64,000 bases of DNA from NCBI RefSeq assembly GCF_003752415.1, contig NZ_RKHG01000001.1, positions 3,100,001 to 3,164,000 of the forward strand, read 5' to 3'. The translations under genes were made by a program, and so were the position numbers. Shown one piece after another: positions 1-11,480 of the stretch. Position 1 is the stretch's first letter, and each line of letters opens with the position of its first letter. Below the pieces are notes generated by a model. That model had not been told where the DNA came from. It worked only from the letters and a program-made list of their open reading frames with translations, and searched no databases. The DNA comes from Luteococcus japonicus. GTDB taxonomy: Bacteria; Actinomycetota; Actinomycetes; Propionibacteriales; Propionibacteriaceae.

Positions 1-152
1 CCGCCACGCTGAAGTAGGGCTGGGGGCCGGTCCGGGCCGAGCAGGACGTCCGCGATGTGGGACGCTGGTTGCCGAGTGCTGGACAGTGATTCAGTATGGC
101 GCAGTTCGCACCGCGACGTCGCGGTGCCCGTCCTACTCAGGAGAGACTCGCC
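1..152. other. Window edge, no gene assigned
   Basis: No gene can be assigned with confidence. The minus strand is open in one frame through this stretch, so the end of a leftward gene could enter from outside the window, but the peptide is too short to recognise. A purine-rich AGGAGA at about 139-144 is the ribosome binding site of the following transporter gene. Confidence 0.3.
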
Positions 153-3411
<3,259 letters not shown>

Positions 3412-3436
3412 CCCGCAGCATCACGTTCGGTCGCCG

Positions 3437-3470
3437 ACGGGCGGTGCACCCAGCCGGGTGCACCGCCCGT
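3437..3470. terminator. Hairpin terminator between convergent genes
   Basis: Perfect 15-bp inverted repeat (arms 3437-3451 and 3456-3470) with a 4-nt loop, placed between gdhA and the convergent small membrane gene. No long T tract follows on either side, as is usual in GC-rich actinobacteria. It probably serves both directions. Confidence 0.75.
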
Positions 3471-3478
3471 CGTCCTTC

Positions 3479-3664
3479 TCAGCGGTCGTACTCCACCCGG
3501 GTGCCCTTCCACCCGAGCAGCGCCACCAGTCCCAGCGTCGTGCAGAGGCCCGCCTGCAGGGCCCAGACCACCGGACCGTCGTACAGCAGGGGGGTGAACA
3601 TCAGGGCCAGGTTGGTCAGGTGCATTCCGGCGTGCACCTCGATGGCGCACCACAGGGAACGCAT
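3479..3664 (-). CDS. Small hypothetical membrane protein
   Basis: A 61-residue protein with two predicted transmembrane helices (about residues 13-28 and 30-50) and a charged C-terminal tail. I do not recognise a family. The frame stays open well upstream of the ATG at 3664 with plausible codon use, so the true start could be an unrecognised upstream codon, or the gene could be a 5'-truncated remnant. It is convergent with gdhA and divergent from a decayed sensor-kinase gene. Confidence 0.45.
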   Translation of the reverse strand: MRSLWCAIEVHAGMHLTNLALMFTPLLYDGPVVWALQAGLCTTLGLVALLGWKGTRVEYDR

Positions 3665-3800
3665 CCGCAGCGCCCGCGGCCGAGCGTTCGGCGGGGGCTC
3701 CAGCCAATCGCCAGCAGGGTGCGGGATCAGGTGCCCGGGGTCGCGACTTTCCGGAGCACAACCATGACCCCGGTCATGGGTGCTGCGCGGTGCCCAGTCC

Positions 3801-3806
3801 TAGGCT
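3801..3806 (+). promoter_or_regulatory. -10 hexamer TAGGCT, leaderless type
   Basis: TAGGCT followed by 7 nt and the ATG at 3814, with no Shine-Dalgarno between. This places the transcription start at or next to the start codon. The same arrangement recurs at other genes in this window. Confidence 0.45.
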
Positions 3807-3813
3807 TGGGGGC

Positions 3814-4350
3814 ATGCTTCCCGCCCGCGTCCTGCGCCTGCTCGACCTGATGATTGGTCTGCTGGCCCTGATGCTGTTGACCCAGGTCTGCCTTTCCGGC
3901 GCCGGGAATCCGGGCCCGTGCACTGGGCGGCCTCACCGTGGTCACCTTCGTCCTCGGCTGGTTGGTCTGGCGCCGCCGAGGCCAGCGGCGGGCCGCAGCG
4001 CCGCGATGGTGGTGGTCGACCTGGTGGGTGCGGCGATCATCCTGCTGCTGTGAGTGTTGTTGGGGCAGGCGCTGCGTGAACTGGGGGCGCAACGTCACCG
4101 CAATGTCGAGCTGCTGGAGGAGGTGCGCCGCGCGGCCGTCACCGAACAGGAACTGATGCTGGCGGACGAGCGCTCCCGCTCCGCCCGGGCTGGTCCTGGC
4201 CGACGACGGGGGAGCGGCGGCTGGCCTGGTGCCAGGCTTCGGGCTGCGTTCCCTGGCCGAGCGTGCCCGGGAGTTGGGCGGCAGCTTCGAGGCCCGCAAC
4301 GGCGAACGTGGCGTCGAGATCACCGGAATCATTCCCACCCAGGAGGAGAA
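3814..4350 (+). pseudogene. Decayed sensor histidine kinase (NarL-type partner)
   Basis: Remnants of a two-component sensor kinase spread over several frames. An N-terminal membrane segment starts at 3814. A second hydrophobic piece with a basic cytoplasmic flank continues in another frame near 3905-4010. A third membrane piece returns to the first frame and hits a TGA at 4051-4053. The segment after it ends at ADERSR, the point where the phospho-acceptor histidine helix should begin. The sequence then jumps to the extreme C-terminus of a HATPase domain (GLRSLAERARELGG, about 4247-4290). The histidine box and ATP-binding N, D and F boxes are therefore missing. Frameshifts, a stop and a deletion together argue for a true pseudogene rather than a sequencing error. 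Confidence 0.75.
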
Positions 4351-4972
4351 GTGGCCAGGATCCTGCTCGTCGACGACCAGCAGCTGCTGCGACGTGGGCT
4401 GCGCCTGTTGCTGGAGACCGAGGACGGTCTGGAGGTGGCCGCGGAGGCCGCCGACGGCCACGAGGCGCTGGCGGTGCTGCGGGGTACCGAGGTGGACGTG
4501 GTGCTCACCGACGCCAGGATGCCCGGGATGGACGGAGTGGAACTGGTCCGCCAGCTCGCGGTGCTGCACCCGGGGCTGCCCGCCGTCGTGCTGACCACCT
4601 TCGACGACGAGGACATCATCACCGGGGCCATGGCCGCCGGCGCCGCGGGCTTCCTGCTCAAGGACGTCTCCACCACACGCCTGGCGGAGGCCATCGGCGA
4701 GGTCGCCTCGGGCGGGCTCGTGATCGACCCACGGGTGGCCCGGCTGGCCCTGGGCCGAGGCGCCCAGCGCGACGATCCGCTGGCCGTACTCACCGGCACC
4801 GAGCGGCTGGTGGCCGAGCTGGTGGCCGAGAGATGACCAATGGGGAGATCGCCCACGCGATGCACCTGTCCGAGGGGACCGTGAGAACCACGTCTCCGCC
4901 CTGCTGCGCAAGCTGGAGCAACGCGACCGTACGGGTCTGGCGCTGACCCTGTACCGCTTGCTGCACGGCTGA
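4351..4972 (+). pseudogene. Frameshifted LuxR/NarL-family response regulator
   Basis: The receiver domain is intact from the GTG at 4351, after AGGAGG: acidic pair DD near residue 8, phospho-acceptor Asp in VVLTDARMPGMDG, and the lysine in FLLKD. The DNA-binding domain is broken. The receiver frame ends at TGA 4834-4836, the HTH sequence MTNGEIAHAMHLSEGTVR continues in a second frame, and the recognition-helix end (ENHVSALLRKLEQRD) lies in a third frame that stops at 4970-4972. Two indels are needed to restore a normal protein of about 205 aa. It lies directly after the decayed kinase, its former partner. A truncated receiver-only product of about 161 aa could still be made. Confidence 0.8.
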
Positions 4973-4998
4973 CCCCGCCCCCGAACACGTCGAGGGCC

Positions 4999-6102
4999 TC
5001 AGGCCAGCAGCACCCCCGCCGCCTCGGCGACGTGGTCCACCAGGTGCAGGCGGGTGCCCATCGCCCGGTCCCGTCCCAGCGCCTCCAGGAGGGGCCAGGC
5101 GGGCAGCCGGCCGGTCCAGTAGTCCTTGCCGACCAGCACCATCGGCGTGGTCGGGGCGCCCTCCGGGGAGTAGTAGTTGCCGGTGGCGGCCTGGAAGATC
5201 TCCTGCACCGTGCCGGCGGCACCCTGCAGGTAGACGATCCCGCCCCGGCACCGCTGCAACAGGGTGTCCTCGCGGATCGCATTGGAGAAGTACTTGGCGA
5301 TCACGGTCGCGAAGCCATTGGGCGGCTCGTGGCCATAGAACCAGGTGGGAATCCCGGCCGACTCTCCTGACGGCTCCCAACGTCTGCGGACCTCCAGCAT
5401 GGCCCGTGCCCAGGCGGTGAGGTCTGAGCGGAAGTCGGCCGCGGCCGCCAGGACCGCGATGGCGTCGTCGAGCGCCTCCGGCTGCCCCGCCAGATAGGCG
5501 CCCAGGTTGGCTGCCTCCATGGCGCCCGGGCCACCGCCGGTCATCACCAGTCGGCCGCCTCGGGTCAGCTCCCCGGCCAAGGTCGCGGCCTCGCGGAAGG
5601 TGCCGGTGCCACGGGCCGCGGCATGGCCCCCCATGATGCCGATCGTCATCGCGTCGGGCCGGGTGCGGGACCAGTCGTCGAGGGACTCGCTCATCGAGTG
5701 GTCGTGCAGGCTCATCGCCAGGGTGGCGCCGAGGCTGGGCTGGTTGCCCTGCGCGCGATGCCAGGCGTAGATCAGTGCGTCGTGGCTTGCGGTGTAGTCC
5801 TGACCGGTGATCACGGCATCGAACAGGTCGGGTGCCTCGTACAGCCGGGGACGGTAGGGATTGAAGGGCAGCTCCGGCAGCCGCGGGAAGACCAGAGCGC
5901 CGCGGCTGCGCAGGGACTCGTCGAGCCCGGGGCGCAGGATGCAGCCCAGGAAGATGGCGCCGTCCACCGAGGTGCGCTTGAGCAGCTCGGCGCGCTCTGT
6001 GAGGTCCACCGACTGCACCACGCACCGGTCCAGGTGCAGGCCTCGCGCTAGATGCGCGTCGAAGGCCTCCAGCGTGTCGATCTCGTGCTCCACGGGCGTC
6101 AT
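4999..6102 (-). CDS. LOG-family (lysine decarboxylase-like fold) protein
   Basis: 367 aa with a Rossmann-like core: MTIGIMGGHAAARGT, the glycine-rich LVMTGGGPGAMEAAN and a second loop region YLQGAAGTVQEIF. Family members (cytokinin riboside phosphoribohydrolase LOG, nucleotide hydrolases such as PpnN) cleave nucleoside monophosphates at the N-glycosidic bond and carry PGGxGTxxE. Here that motif reads QGAAGTVQE, keeping GT and E but losing the proline and one glycine. The N-terminal 150 residues are an extension beyond the compact family core. There is no Shine-Dalgarno; AGCCTA at 6109-6114 (TAGGCT on the coding strand) sits 6 nt before the ATG, suggesting a leaderless mRNA. Substrate unknown. 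Confidence 0.8.
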   Translation of the reverse strand: MTPVEHEIDTLEAFDAHLARGLHLDRCVVQSVDLTERAELLKRTSVDGAIFLGCILRPGLDESLRSRGALVFPRLPELPFNPYRPRLYEAPDLFDAVITGQDYTASHDALIYAWHRAQGNQPSLGATLAMSLHDHSMSESLDDWSRTRPDAMTIGIMGGHAAARGTGTFREAATLAGELTRGGRLVMTGGGPGAMEAANLGAYLAGQPEALDDAIAVLAAAADFRSDLTAWARAMLEVRRRWEPSGESAGIPTWFYGHEPPNGFATVIAKYFSNAIREDTLLQRCRGGIVYLQGAAGTVQEIFQAATGNYYSPEGAPTTPMVLVGKDYWTGRLPAWPLLEALGRDRAMGTRLHLVDHVAEAAGVLLA

Positions 6103-6108
6103 GCGGCA

Positions 6109-6114
6109 AGCCTA
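6109..6114 (-). promoter_or_regulatory. -10 hexamer TAGGCT of the LOG-family gene
   Basis: On the minus strand TAGGCT is followed by 6 nt and the ATG at 6102, consistent with a leaderless transcript. Confidence 0.45.
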
Positions 6115-6140
6115 GCCAGTGACGGCCAGAGCCCCAGGGT

Positions 6141-6205
6141 CGGACAAAAGGTATCGCAGAGAACGGACAAAAGGTATCGTAGGATGCAGACAAAAGGTAT
6201 CGTGG
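6141..6205 (+). repeat. Three 19-bp direct repeats, 23-bp period, before ATPase gene
   Basis: Three near-identical units (6141-6159, 6164-6182, 6187-6205), each with consensus CRGACAAAAGGTATCGYRG and separated by exactly 4 nt. The 13-bp core ACAAAAGGTATCG is invariant at 6144, 6167 and 6190. The array fills the space between the divergent LOG-family promoter and the ATG at 6210, ending 4 nt before that ATG, and leaves no room for a Shine-Dalgarno. The AT-rich core contrasts with the GC-rich surroundings. Likely a multi-site binding element for a regulator, possibly the downstream protein itself; this is inference. Confidence 0.85.
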
Positions 6206-6209
6206 AGTC

Positions 6210-7463
6210 ATGTTTTACCTGCCTCGAACCATTGACCTGGAGCTTGACGAGCTGATGCCCGGGGCGCCGGCAATCGCGCTGGATGGTCCCAAGGGCGTCG
6301 GGAAGACCGGCACGGCAGAGCGCCGGGCCTCGCAGGTGTGGACCCTGGACGATCCCGCGCAAAGCCAACGGCTCGAGGCGGACTTCGGCCTGACGGGAAT
6401 TGCTCCCCAAGGAACAGTTCTCCTTGACGAATGGCAGCGCTTGCCACAGGTCTGGGATTCCGTGCGGCGCAGTGTGGACGGAGGAGCTGCGCCGGGGAGA
6501 TTCCTGCTCACCGGTTCCGCGACTCCGGTGTCGGCTCGAGGGACACACAGTGGTGCCGCGAGGATCCTCTCGCTGAGAATGCGCCCGATGGCCCTGCACG
6601 AGCGTGGCGTCATGGAGCCGACCGTCTCGCTCGCCCGTCTGCTGGAGGGAACCGCTGGGTCGTTGGGTGGCCAGACGGAGTTGGCCCTGACTGACTATGC
6701 ATCGGCCATCATCGGCAGTGGCTTCCCGGGAGCGCTGGAGCTCGCTCCGCGCCTGCGCCGAGCATTCCTCGACGCCTACCTGGCTCGTGTGATTGACCGG
6801 GACCTCCCAGAACTTGGGCGCGATGTGCGCCGACCAGAGACACTGCGTCGTTGGTTGCGGGCCTACGCAGCAGCGTCGTCAACCACCACTGCCTACTCGA
6901 GGTTGCTGGACTCGACGACGGCCGGAGACGGAGACCAGCCGTCCAAGATGACAACCATGGCCTACCGGGAGCACCTCTCGCAGCTCTTCCTGCTGGAGCC
7001 GGTGCCCGGGTGGTTGCCCAGTCAGAGCGCCATGAGCCAGCTGCGGCAATCGCCCAAGCACCAGTTGGCCGACCCCGCACTGGCGGCGCGCCTGCTCGGC
7101 TTGGGGGAGACAAGCCTGATGGCCCCGCGCGGCGCGGCGATGTTGGGCCCCCTGTTCGAGTCCTTGGTGACCTTGGGCGTTCGGGTGATGGCCCAGGCCG
7201 CCGAGGCGACTGTCAGCCACCTGCGCACCAAGGCGGGTGAGCACGCAGTCGACCTCATCGTTGAGGCAGATGACGGAAGAGTGCTCGCCATCGAGGTGAA
7301 GCTCGCGGCGTCGGTGGAGGACTCCGATGTCCGGCACCTGCTGTGGCTCCGTGACCGGATGCCGGAGCAGGTGGTGGACCTGGTGGTCGTGACCACTGGA
7401 GCCCATGCGTACCGACGAAGCGATGGCGTTGCCGTGGTGCCACTGGCCCTGCTGGGGGCCTGA
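6210..7463 (+). CDS. AAA ATPase with DUF4143 domain
   Basis: 417 aa. The N-terminal AAA_14-type P-loop domain has Walker A GPKGVGKT (residues 26-33), a Walker B-like TVLLDEWQ and the sensor segment LLTGSA. The C-terminal half is a DUF4143 region that ends in a restriction-endonuclease-like patch (VDLIVEADDGRVLAIEVKLA, with the ExK arrangement). Such proteins are widespread, often horizontally mobile, and have no established biochemical role; links to toxin-antitoxin or defence functions have only been suggested. The gene has no visible Shine-Dalgarno and starts 4 nt after a triple 19-bp repeat. The alpha/beta hydrolase follows after 3 nt and is probably cotranscribed. Confidence 0.85.
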   Translation: MFYLPRTIDLELDELMPGAPAIALDGPKGVGKTGTAERRASQVWTLDDPAQSQRLEADFGLTGIAPQGTVLLDEWQRLPQVWDSVRRSVDGGAAPGRFLLTGSATPVSARGTHSGAARILSLRMRPMALHERGVMEPTVSLARLLEGTAGSLGGQTELALTDYASAIIGSGFPGALELAPRLRRAFLDAYLARVIDRDLPELGRDVRRPETLRRWLRAYAAASSTTTAYSRLLDSTTAGDGDQPSKMTTMAYREHLSQLFLLEPVPGWLPSQSAMSQLRQSPKHQLADPALAARLLGLGETSLMAPRGAAMLGPLFESLVTLGVRVMAQAAEATVSHLRTKAGEHAVDLIVEADDGRVLAIEVKLAASVEDSDVRHLLWLRDRMPEQVVDLVVVTTGAHAYRRSDGVAVVPLALLGA

Positions 7464-7466
7464 GAC

Positions 7467-8357
7467 ATGGGTGAGTTCTGGCACAGGACCGACGGCGGGA
7501 TCCGGCTGTGGTGTCGGACCGAGGGGCCGGAGGTGGCGCCATCGACGGTGGTCCTCACCCACGGCTATGCGCAGGCCAGCGGTTGCTGGCACGCCCAATT
7601 GGACTTCCTCGTGGCTCAGGGACTGCGCGTACTGGTCTGGGACCTGCGGGGGCATGGACGCTCCCAGCGGCCCGATGACGCGGCCAGTTGCACCATCGAC
7701 CGGATTGCCGACGACCTCGCCGAGCTGGTGAAGGCCCACTGCCCGGGGCCGGTGGTGCTGGTGGGGCACTCGATGGGCGGGATGGCGCTGATGGCCCTGG
7801 CAGAGCGGCACCCGGACCTGGTGCGGGAGCGTGTGGCGGGCGTCGGCTTCGTCGCAACCTCCGCGACGGGGGAGGGCCTTGGTTTCCTGGGTGTTCGTCG
7901 CGCCGCGCACCTGGTGCAGACGCTCGCCTTGCCCGTCTTCGGAGCCTTCGCCCGGCATCAGGAGACGATGCTGCGGCTGCGCCGGATCGGCCTGCCGCTG
8001 GAGGCACCGGTGATGTGGGCCAGTTGCTGCGGTCTGGGGACCAGCTGGGAGGACCTGCGGCTGACCGGTCAGATGGGTGCCGACGCGGGCTTCGCGACGA
8101 TGACAGCCTTCCTGCCGGCGCTGTCCAGCCACCGTCGGACACGGGCCCTGGCGGCCTATCGCGGGCTCCCGAGCCTGGTGCTCAGCGGCAGCTGGGACCT
8201 GATCGTCCCGCCCGAGGCATCGGATGCCATCGCCGAGGAGCTTCCCAGTTGCCGACGGGTGGTCGTGCCCCGGGCCGGCCACAACGTGATGATGGCCGGC
8301 CCGGAACAGGTGGGGGAGGAGTTGCGTCGGTTGGCTACTTCTGCGAACCGCGCATGA
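7467..8357 (+). CDS. Alpha/beta-fold hydrolase
   Basis: 296 aa. Oxyanion-hole region LTHGYAQAS, nucleophile elbow GHSMGG with Ser102, acidic residue in SGSWDLIVPPEAS, and catalytic His in RAGHNVMM near the C-terminus: the complete Ser-Asp-His triad of the family. This architecture covers esterases, lipases, haloperoxidases and C-C hydrolases; the substrate cannot be read. The ATG lies 3 nt after the ATPase stop, suggesting one transcript. The 3' end overlaps the convergent sugar permease gene by 23 bp. Confidence 0.88.
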   Translation: MGEFWHRTDGGIRLWCRTEGPEVAPSTVVLTHGYAQASGCWHAQLDFLVAQGLRVLVWDLRGHGRSQRPDDAASCTIDRIADDLAELVKAHCPGPVVLVGHSMGGMALMALAERHPDLVRERVAGVGFVATSATGEGLGFLGVRRAAHLVQTLALPVFGAFARHQETMLRLRRIGLPLEAPVMWASCCGLGTSWEDLRLTGQMGADAGFATMTAFLPALSSHRRTRALAAYRGLPSLVLSGSWDLIVPPEASDAIAEELPSCRRVVVPRAGHNVMMAGPEQVGEELRRLATSANRA

Positions 8358-9246
8358 TCCCGGAGATCACCCAGCGCTGGGCGATCATGTAGACCAGCAC
8401 CATCGGGGCGATCGCCATCAGGTAGGAGGCGAAGGCCACGGTGTAGTTGGTGTTGAACTGGCCCTGGAAGACGTACTGCGCCAGCGGCAATGTCTGCTTG
8501 TCAGGATCCGTCAGGATCACCAGGGGCAGCAGGAAGTCATTCCACGCCCACAGGCAGGTGAGGATGCCCACCGTCGCGTTCATCGGGGTGAGCAGCGGGA
8601 AGATGATCTTCCAGAAGATCCCCCAGCGCGAGGCGCCCTCCAGGGAGGCTGACTCCTCGAGCTCCATCGGCACGGACTTGATGTAGCTGGTGTAGAGCAG
8701 GATGTTGAAGGCCAGCCCATAGACCGCGTACAGCAGGATCAGGCCCACCTCGTTGTCCAGGTGCAGCAGCGCCGTCTCCCGCACCACCGGCAGCATGATG
8801 ATGGGGAAGGGCACGAACAGCGCGATCACGAAGTAGTAGTACAGGGCCTTGACCCATTTGCGGTCCAGGTTGCGGGCAATGGCATAGGCCACCATCGAGT
8901 TGGTCAGCAGGGTCAGGGTCACCGCGCCGATGGTGATGACCAGGGAGGTCCAGAAGCGCTTGGGGAATTCGGTCAGTTCCCAGGCCTGCTTGAAATTGTC
9001 CAGGCTCCACCTGCCGGGCAGTCCGAAGCCCGACTCCGCCAGTTCGGTGGGGGTCTTGAAGGCGGTGACCAGCGCGAACCACAGGGGCACGAGGATGGTC
9101 AGCGCCAGCAGGGCCAGGATGATGGTCGCGATCCAGTTGGTGCCCTGGCCGGACTTGCTGCGTCGTCGACGAATGGGCGGCTGCGCCTGCGGCTCCAGGC
9201 TTGCGACGTCTGTCTGGGAGACCTGGGAGATGGCTTGTTCGGACAT
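8335..9246 (-). CDS. Carbohydrate ABC transporter permease (MalG-type)
   Basis: 303 aa inner-membrane permease with six predicted helices after a basic, disordered N-terminus (residues 1-35). The coupling-helix region (EAA loop) is recognisable as EESASLEGASRWGIFWKIIFPLL. The C-terminus ends with a short tail (ISGIMRGSQK) typical of the CUT1 subfamily. It forms a heterodimer with the upstream permease to import a sugar delivered by the lipoprotein encoded first in the operon. No ATPase gene is in the operon; CUT1 systems often share an MsiK-type ATPase encoded elsewhere, which would explain this. Confidence 0.93.
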   Translation of the reverse strand: MSEQAISQVSQTDVASLEPQAQPPIRRRRSKSGQGTNWIATIILALLALTILVPLWFALVTAFKTPTELAESGFGLPGRWSLDNFKQAWELTEFPKRFWTSLVITIGAVTLTLLTNSMVAYAIARNLDRKWVKALYYYFVIALFVPFPIIMLPVVRETALLHLDNEVGLILLYAVYGLAFNILLYTSYIKSVPMELEESASLEGASRWGIFWKIIFPLLTPMNATVGILTCLWAWNDFLLPLVILTDPDKQTLPLAQYVFQGQFNTNYTVAFASYLMAIAPMVLVYMIAQRWVISGIMRGSQK

Positions 9247-9247
9247 G

Positions 9248-10156
9248 TCAGAGCCTTTCCTGGGACTGGAAGAAGCGCAGCTGGGCGAGTGACAGGAAGA
9301 CGACGATCAGGAAGTAGATGATGCCGTTGGCCGTCTGGTAGGCGTACTCGCCGCCCTGGAAGCCGTTCTTGAAGATGAGGTAGGAGATGGACTGGGTGCT
9401 GGTGCCCGGTCCGCCGCCGGTCAGGGCGACGACCTGGTCGAAGACACCGAGCGAGCCCTTGAAGCTGAGCACCATGTTGATGCCCATGAAGGGGATGATC
9501 AGTGGCAGCGTGATGTGCAGGAGGTTCTTCCAGCCGCTGGCACCGTCGATGGAGGAGGCCTCGTAGACGGAGCTGTCGATGGTCTGCAGGCCGGACAGGT
9601 AGATGATCGTGTTGTAGGCGACGGCCTGCCAGACGCCGACGAAGACGATCGCCACCCAGGCGTACTTCTCGTTGGCCAGCAGGGAGGTGGACAGCACCTC
9701 GATGCCGAGCTTCTCGCCGATCAACGGCAGGTTGTTGGTGAACAAGTAGCCGAAGATGTAGCTGACGATCAGCACGGGCAGGATGTTCGGCAGGAAGAAC
9801 AGGCCACGCCAGAAGGTCTGCCCCTTGATCTTCTCGTTGAGCAGCAGAGCCAACGCCAGGGCGATGATGTTGATCAGGATCGTCGCGGCGATGGCGTACT
9901 TGAAGGTGAACAGGTAGGACTCCCAGATGATGTTGTCCCTGAACAGGCTGATGTAGTTGCTCAGCCCGATCATGTGCCAGTCGCCGTAGCCCTTGAAATT
10001 GGTGAAGGTGTAGAACAGGCCGGTCAGGAAGGGCACCATGAGCAGGCCGGTGAAGAGCAGGAAGGCGGGGATCAGCATCGCCAGATAGGCGGGTTCGATC
10101 CGGCGACGGCCGCGCTCGGCGGTCATGTCCGGGGTGTCGGGTGCGATGGTGGACAT
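9248..10156 (-). CDS. Carbohydrate ABC transporter permease (MalF-type)
   Basis: 302 aa inner-membrane permease with six predicted helices; the EAA-type coupling loop reads YEASSIDGASGWKNLLHITLPL. It is the second gene of the three-gene operon (binding protein, permease, permease), separated by 10 nt from the binding-protein gene and 1 nt from the next permease. Family CUT1; the substrate is probably an oligosaccharide or glycoside but is not defined by sequence. Confidence 0.93.
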   Translation of the reverse strand: MSTIAPDTPDMTAERGRRRIEPAYLAMLIPAFLLFTGLLMVPFLTGLFYTFTNFKGYGDWHMIGLSNYISLFRDNIIWESYLFTFKYAIAATILINIIALALALLLNEKIKGQTFWRGLFFLPNILPVLIVSYIFGYLFTNNLPLIGEKLGIEVLSTSLLANEKYAWVAIVFVGVWQAVAYNTIIYLSGLQTIDSSVYEASSIDGASGWKNLLHITLPLIIPFMGINMVLSFKGSLGVFDQVVALTGGGPGTSTQSISYLIFKNGFQGGEYAYQTANGIIYFLIVVFLSLAQLRFFQSQERL

Positions 10157-10166
10157 CGACGTCTCC

Positions 10167-11420
10167 TTACTGGGTGCGCTGCAGGCGGGAGACGACCTTG
10201 TCCCACTGCTCGTCGAGGGTGGAGGCGAACTTCTTGGCGTCGCCGTCGATCAGGAACTGCTGCATATAGGCGTTCAGCGTGACCGCCTGTGGGAAGTTGT
10301 GGTCCGAGTAGGTGCTCACCTGGTTCCTGTCGAAGTAGGGGACCAGACCCTGCAGTGCCGGGTCGGTGGCCTTCATCCCCTTGAGCGTGGGGAAGGCGAC
10401 CTGCTCGTCGCAGTAGGCCTTGAGGTTCGCGGGCTTCATCAGGTGCTCGATGAAGGCGAGCTGCTCCGCCTCGTGACGGGGCTCGACGCCCATGGTGAGG
10501 GCGACATCGACGCCGGAGACCACCTTGGTGTCCTTGGCATCCTCGGCCGGGGTCGCGAAGGTGCCCAGGTTGATCTCCTTGTTGTAGGAGCGGATCGCGG
10601 GGATGGCGTAGGTGCCGTGCAGGTACATGGCCGCCTCGCCCTTGGCGAAGGCCTGGTTGGCGTCGTTGTAGCCCAGTGCGTACCTGTTCTTGTTGCCGTA
10701 GCCGGCGAGCTTCTTCATCTTCTCCATGACGGGCAGGAGGTCGGTGAAGCTGTGCTCGCCCTTGGCTCGGGCCGCGTACCAGGCGGCGACACCGTCGGTC
10801 AGGTGGCCTGCGCTGATGGAGCTGAACATGGGGGCGCCGGTCCAGTTGTCCTTGAAGCCCCAGACGAAGGGGTCGATCTTCTTGGCGGTGAGCTCGTCAC
10901 ACAGCTCGACGAACTCGGCCCAGGTGGTGGGCGGCTTCACGCCGGCCTTGTCGAAGACGTCGACGTTGTAGATCACGCCGGAGCCGTTGTTGGCGAAGGG
11001 CAGGCCGTTGACCTGGCCCTCGCCGCCGGTGCCCAAGGTGGGAAGGATCTCCCCGATGCCGGGCTGGACGGCCTCCATCAGGGAGGTCTTGGAGAAGTCG
11101 TAGAAGACATTGGTCTTCGCCAGCGAGCCGTAGCCGTAGTCACCGTTGATGGTGATCAGGTCAGGGAAGTTGTCCTTGACCAGGCGGACGCGCAGGGCCG
11201 TGATGTTGTCGGCCTGGAAGTTCTGGTTCACCTGGGTGCCGGGATTGGCCGCGTTGAACTGTTCGCAGATCTTGTCGAAGAGCTTGATGGCTTCGGACTT
11301 GAACTGGAAGAGTTCGAGTTGCATCGGTCCGCCGGAACCAGACGAGCAGCCGCCGAGCGCAAGGCCTCCCGCGGCGCCCAGCGAGCCGAGGACCAGACCC
11401 CGGCGTGTGATGGATGACAT
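10167..11420 (-). CDS. Sugar-binding lipoprotein of ABC importer
   Basis: 417 aa family 1 extracellular solute-binding protein. The N-terminus has a twin-arginine pair (RR, residues 6-7), a hydrophobic stretch and the lipobox LGGC with Cys25, so it is exported, perhaps by Tat, and lipid-anchored outside. The mature part shows usual family features such as DLITINGDYGYGSLAKT and the segment around MYLHGTYAIP. I chose the ATG at 11420 because AGGAGAA precedes it; the upstream extension of the frame is not conserved-looking and crosses the promoter region. It is the first gene of the sugar-import operon. Confidence 0.93.
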   Translation of the reverse strand: MSSITRRGLVLGSLGAAGGLALGGCSSGSGGPMQLELFQFKSEAIKLFDKICEQFNAANPGTQVNQNFQADNITALRVRLVKDNFPDLITINGDYGYGSLAKTNVFYDFSKTSLMEAVQPGIGEILPTLGTGGEGQVNGLPFANNGSGVIYNVDVFDKAGVKPPTTWAEFVELCDELTAKKIDPFVWGFKDNWTGAPMFSSISAGHLTDGVAAWYAARAKGEHSFTDLLPVMEKMKKLAGYGNKNRYALGYNDANQAFAKGEAAMYLHGTYAIPAIRSYNKEINLGTFATPAEDAKDTKVVSGVDVALTMGVEPRHEAEQLAFIEHLMKPANLKAYCDEQVAFPTLKGMKATDPALQGLVPYFDRNQVSTYSDHNFPQAVTLNAYMQQFLIDGDAKKFASTLDEQWDKVVSRLQRTQ

Positions 11421-11467
11421 GCCTTCTCCTTCGGAGGGATGGTGACGGGACGACATAGTCCAAATAC

Positions 11468-11480
11468 TTTCGTCACAAAA
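11468..11480 (-). promoter_or_regulatory. Dyad in the promoter of the sugar-importer operon
   Basis: On the minus strand TTTTGTGACGAAA forms a near-perfect inverted repeat around a central G (5 of 6 positions pair), about 48 nt before the binding-protein ATG. Dyads of this type are used by ROK- and LacI-family sugar repressors. No regulator gene is adjacent, so the assignment is weak. Confidence 0.35.

Noticed and set aside
96-152. Upstream ATG for the NSS transporter
   Set aside because: It adds a basic Pro/Arg leader, lacks a ribosome binding site, and the GTG at 153 has AGGAGA at proper distance.
4830-4890. Programmed frameshift in the response regulator
   Set aside because: Two separate shifts are needed, no slippery heptamer or pseudoknot is visible, and the partner kinase is also broken, so decay is simpler.
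3727-4911. A 394-codon minus-strand open frame across the two-component region
   Set aside because: Gln/His/Arg-rich translation without domains; the plus-strand fragments match known kinase and regulator motifs.
6141-6205. Small CRISPR array
   Set aside because: Only three units separated by 4 nt (10 nt if only the 13-bp core is counted), no spacer-like variable sequences and no cas genes nearby.
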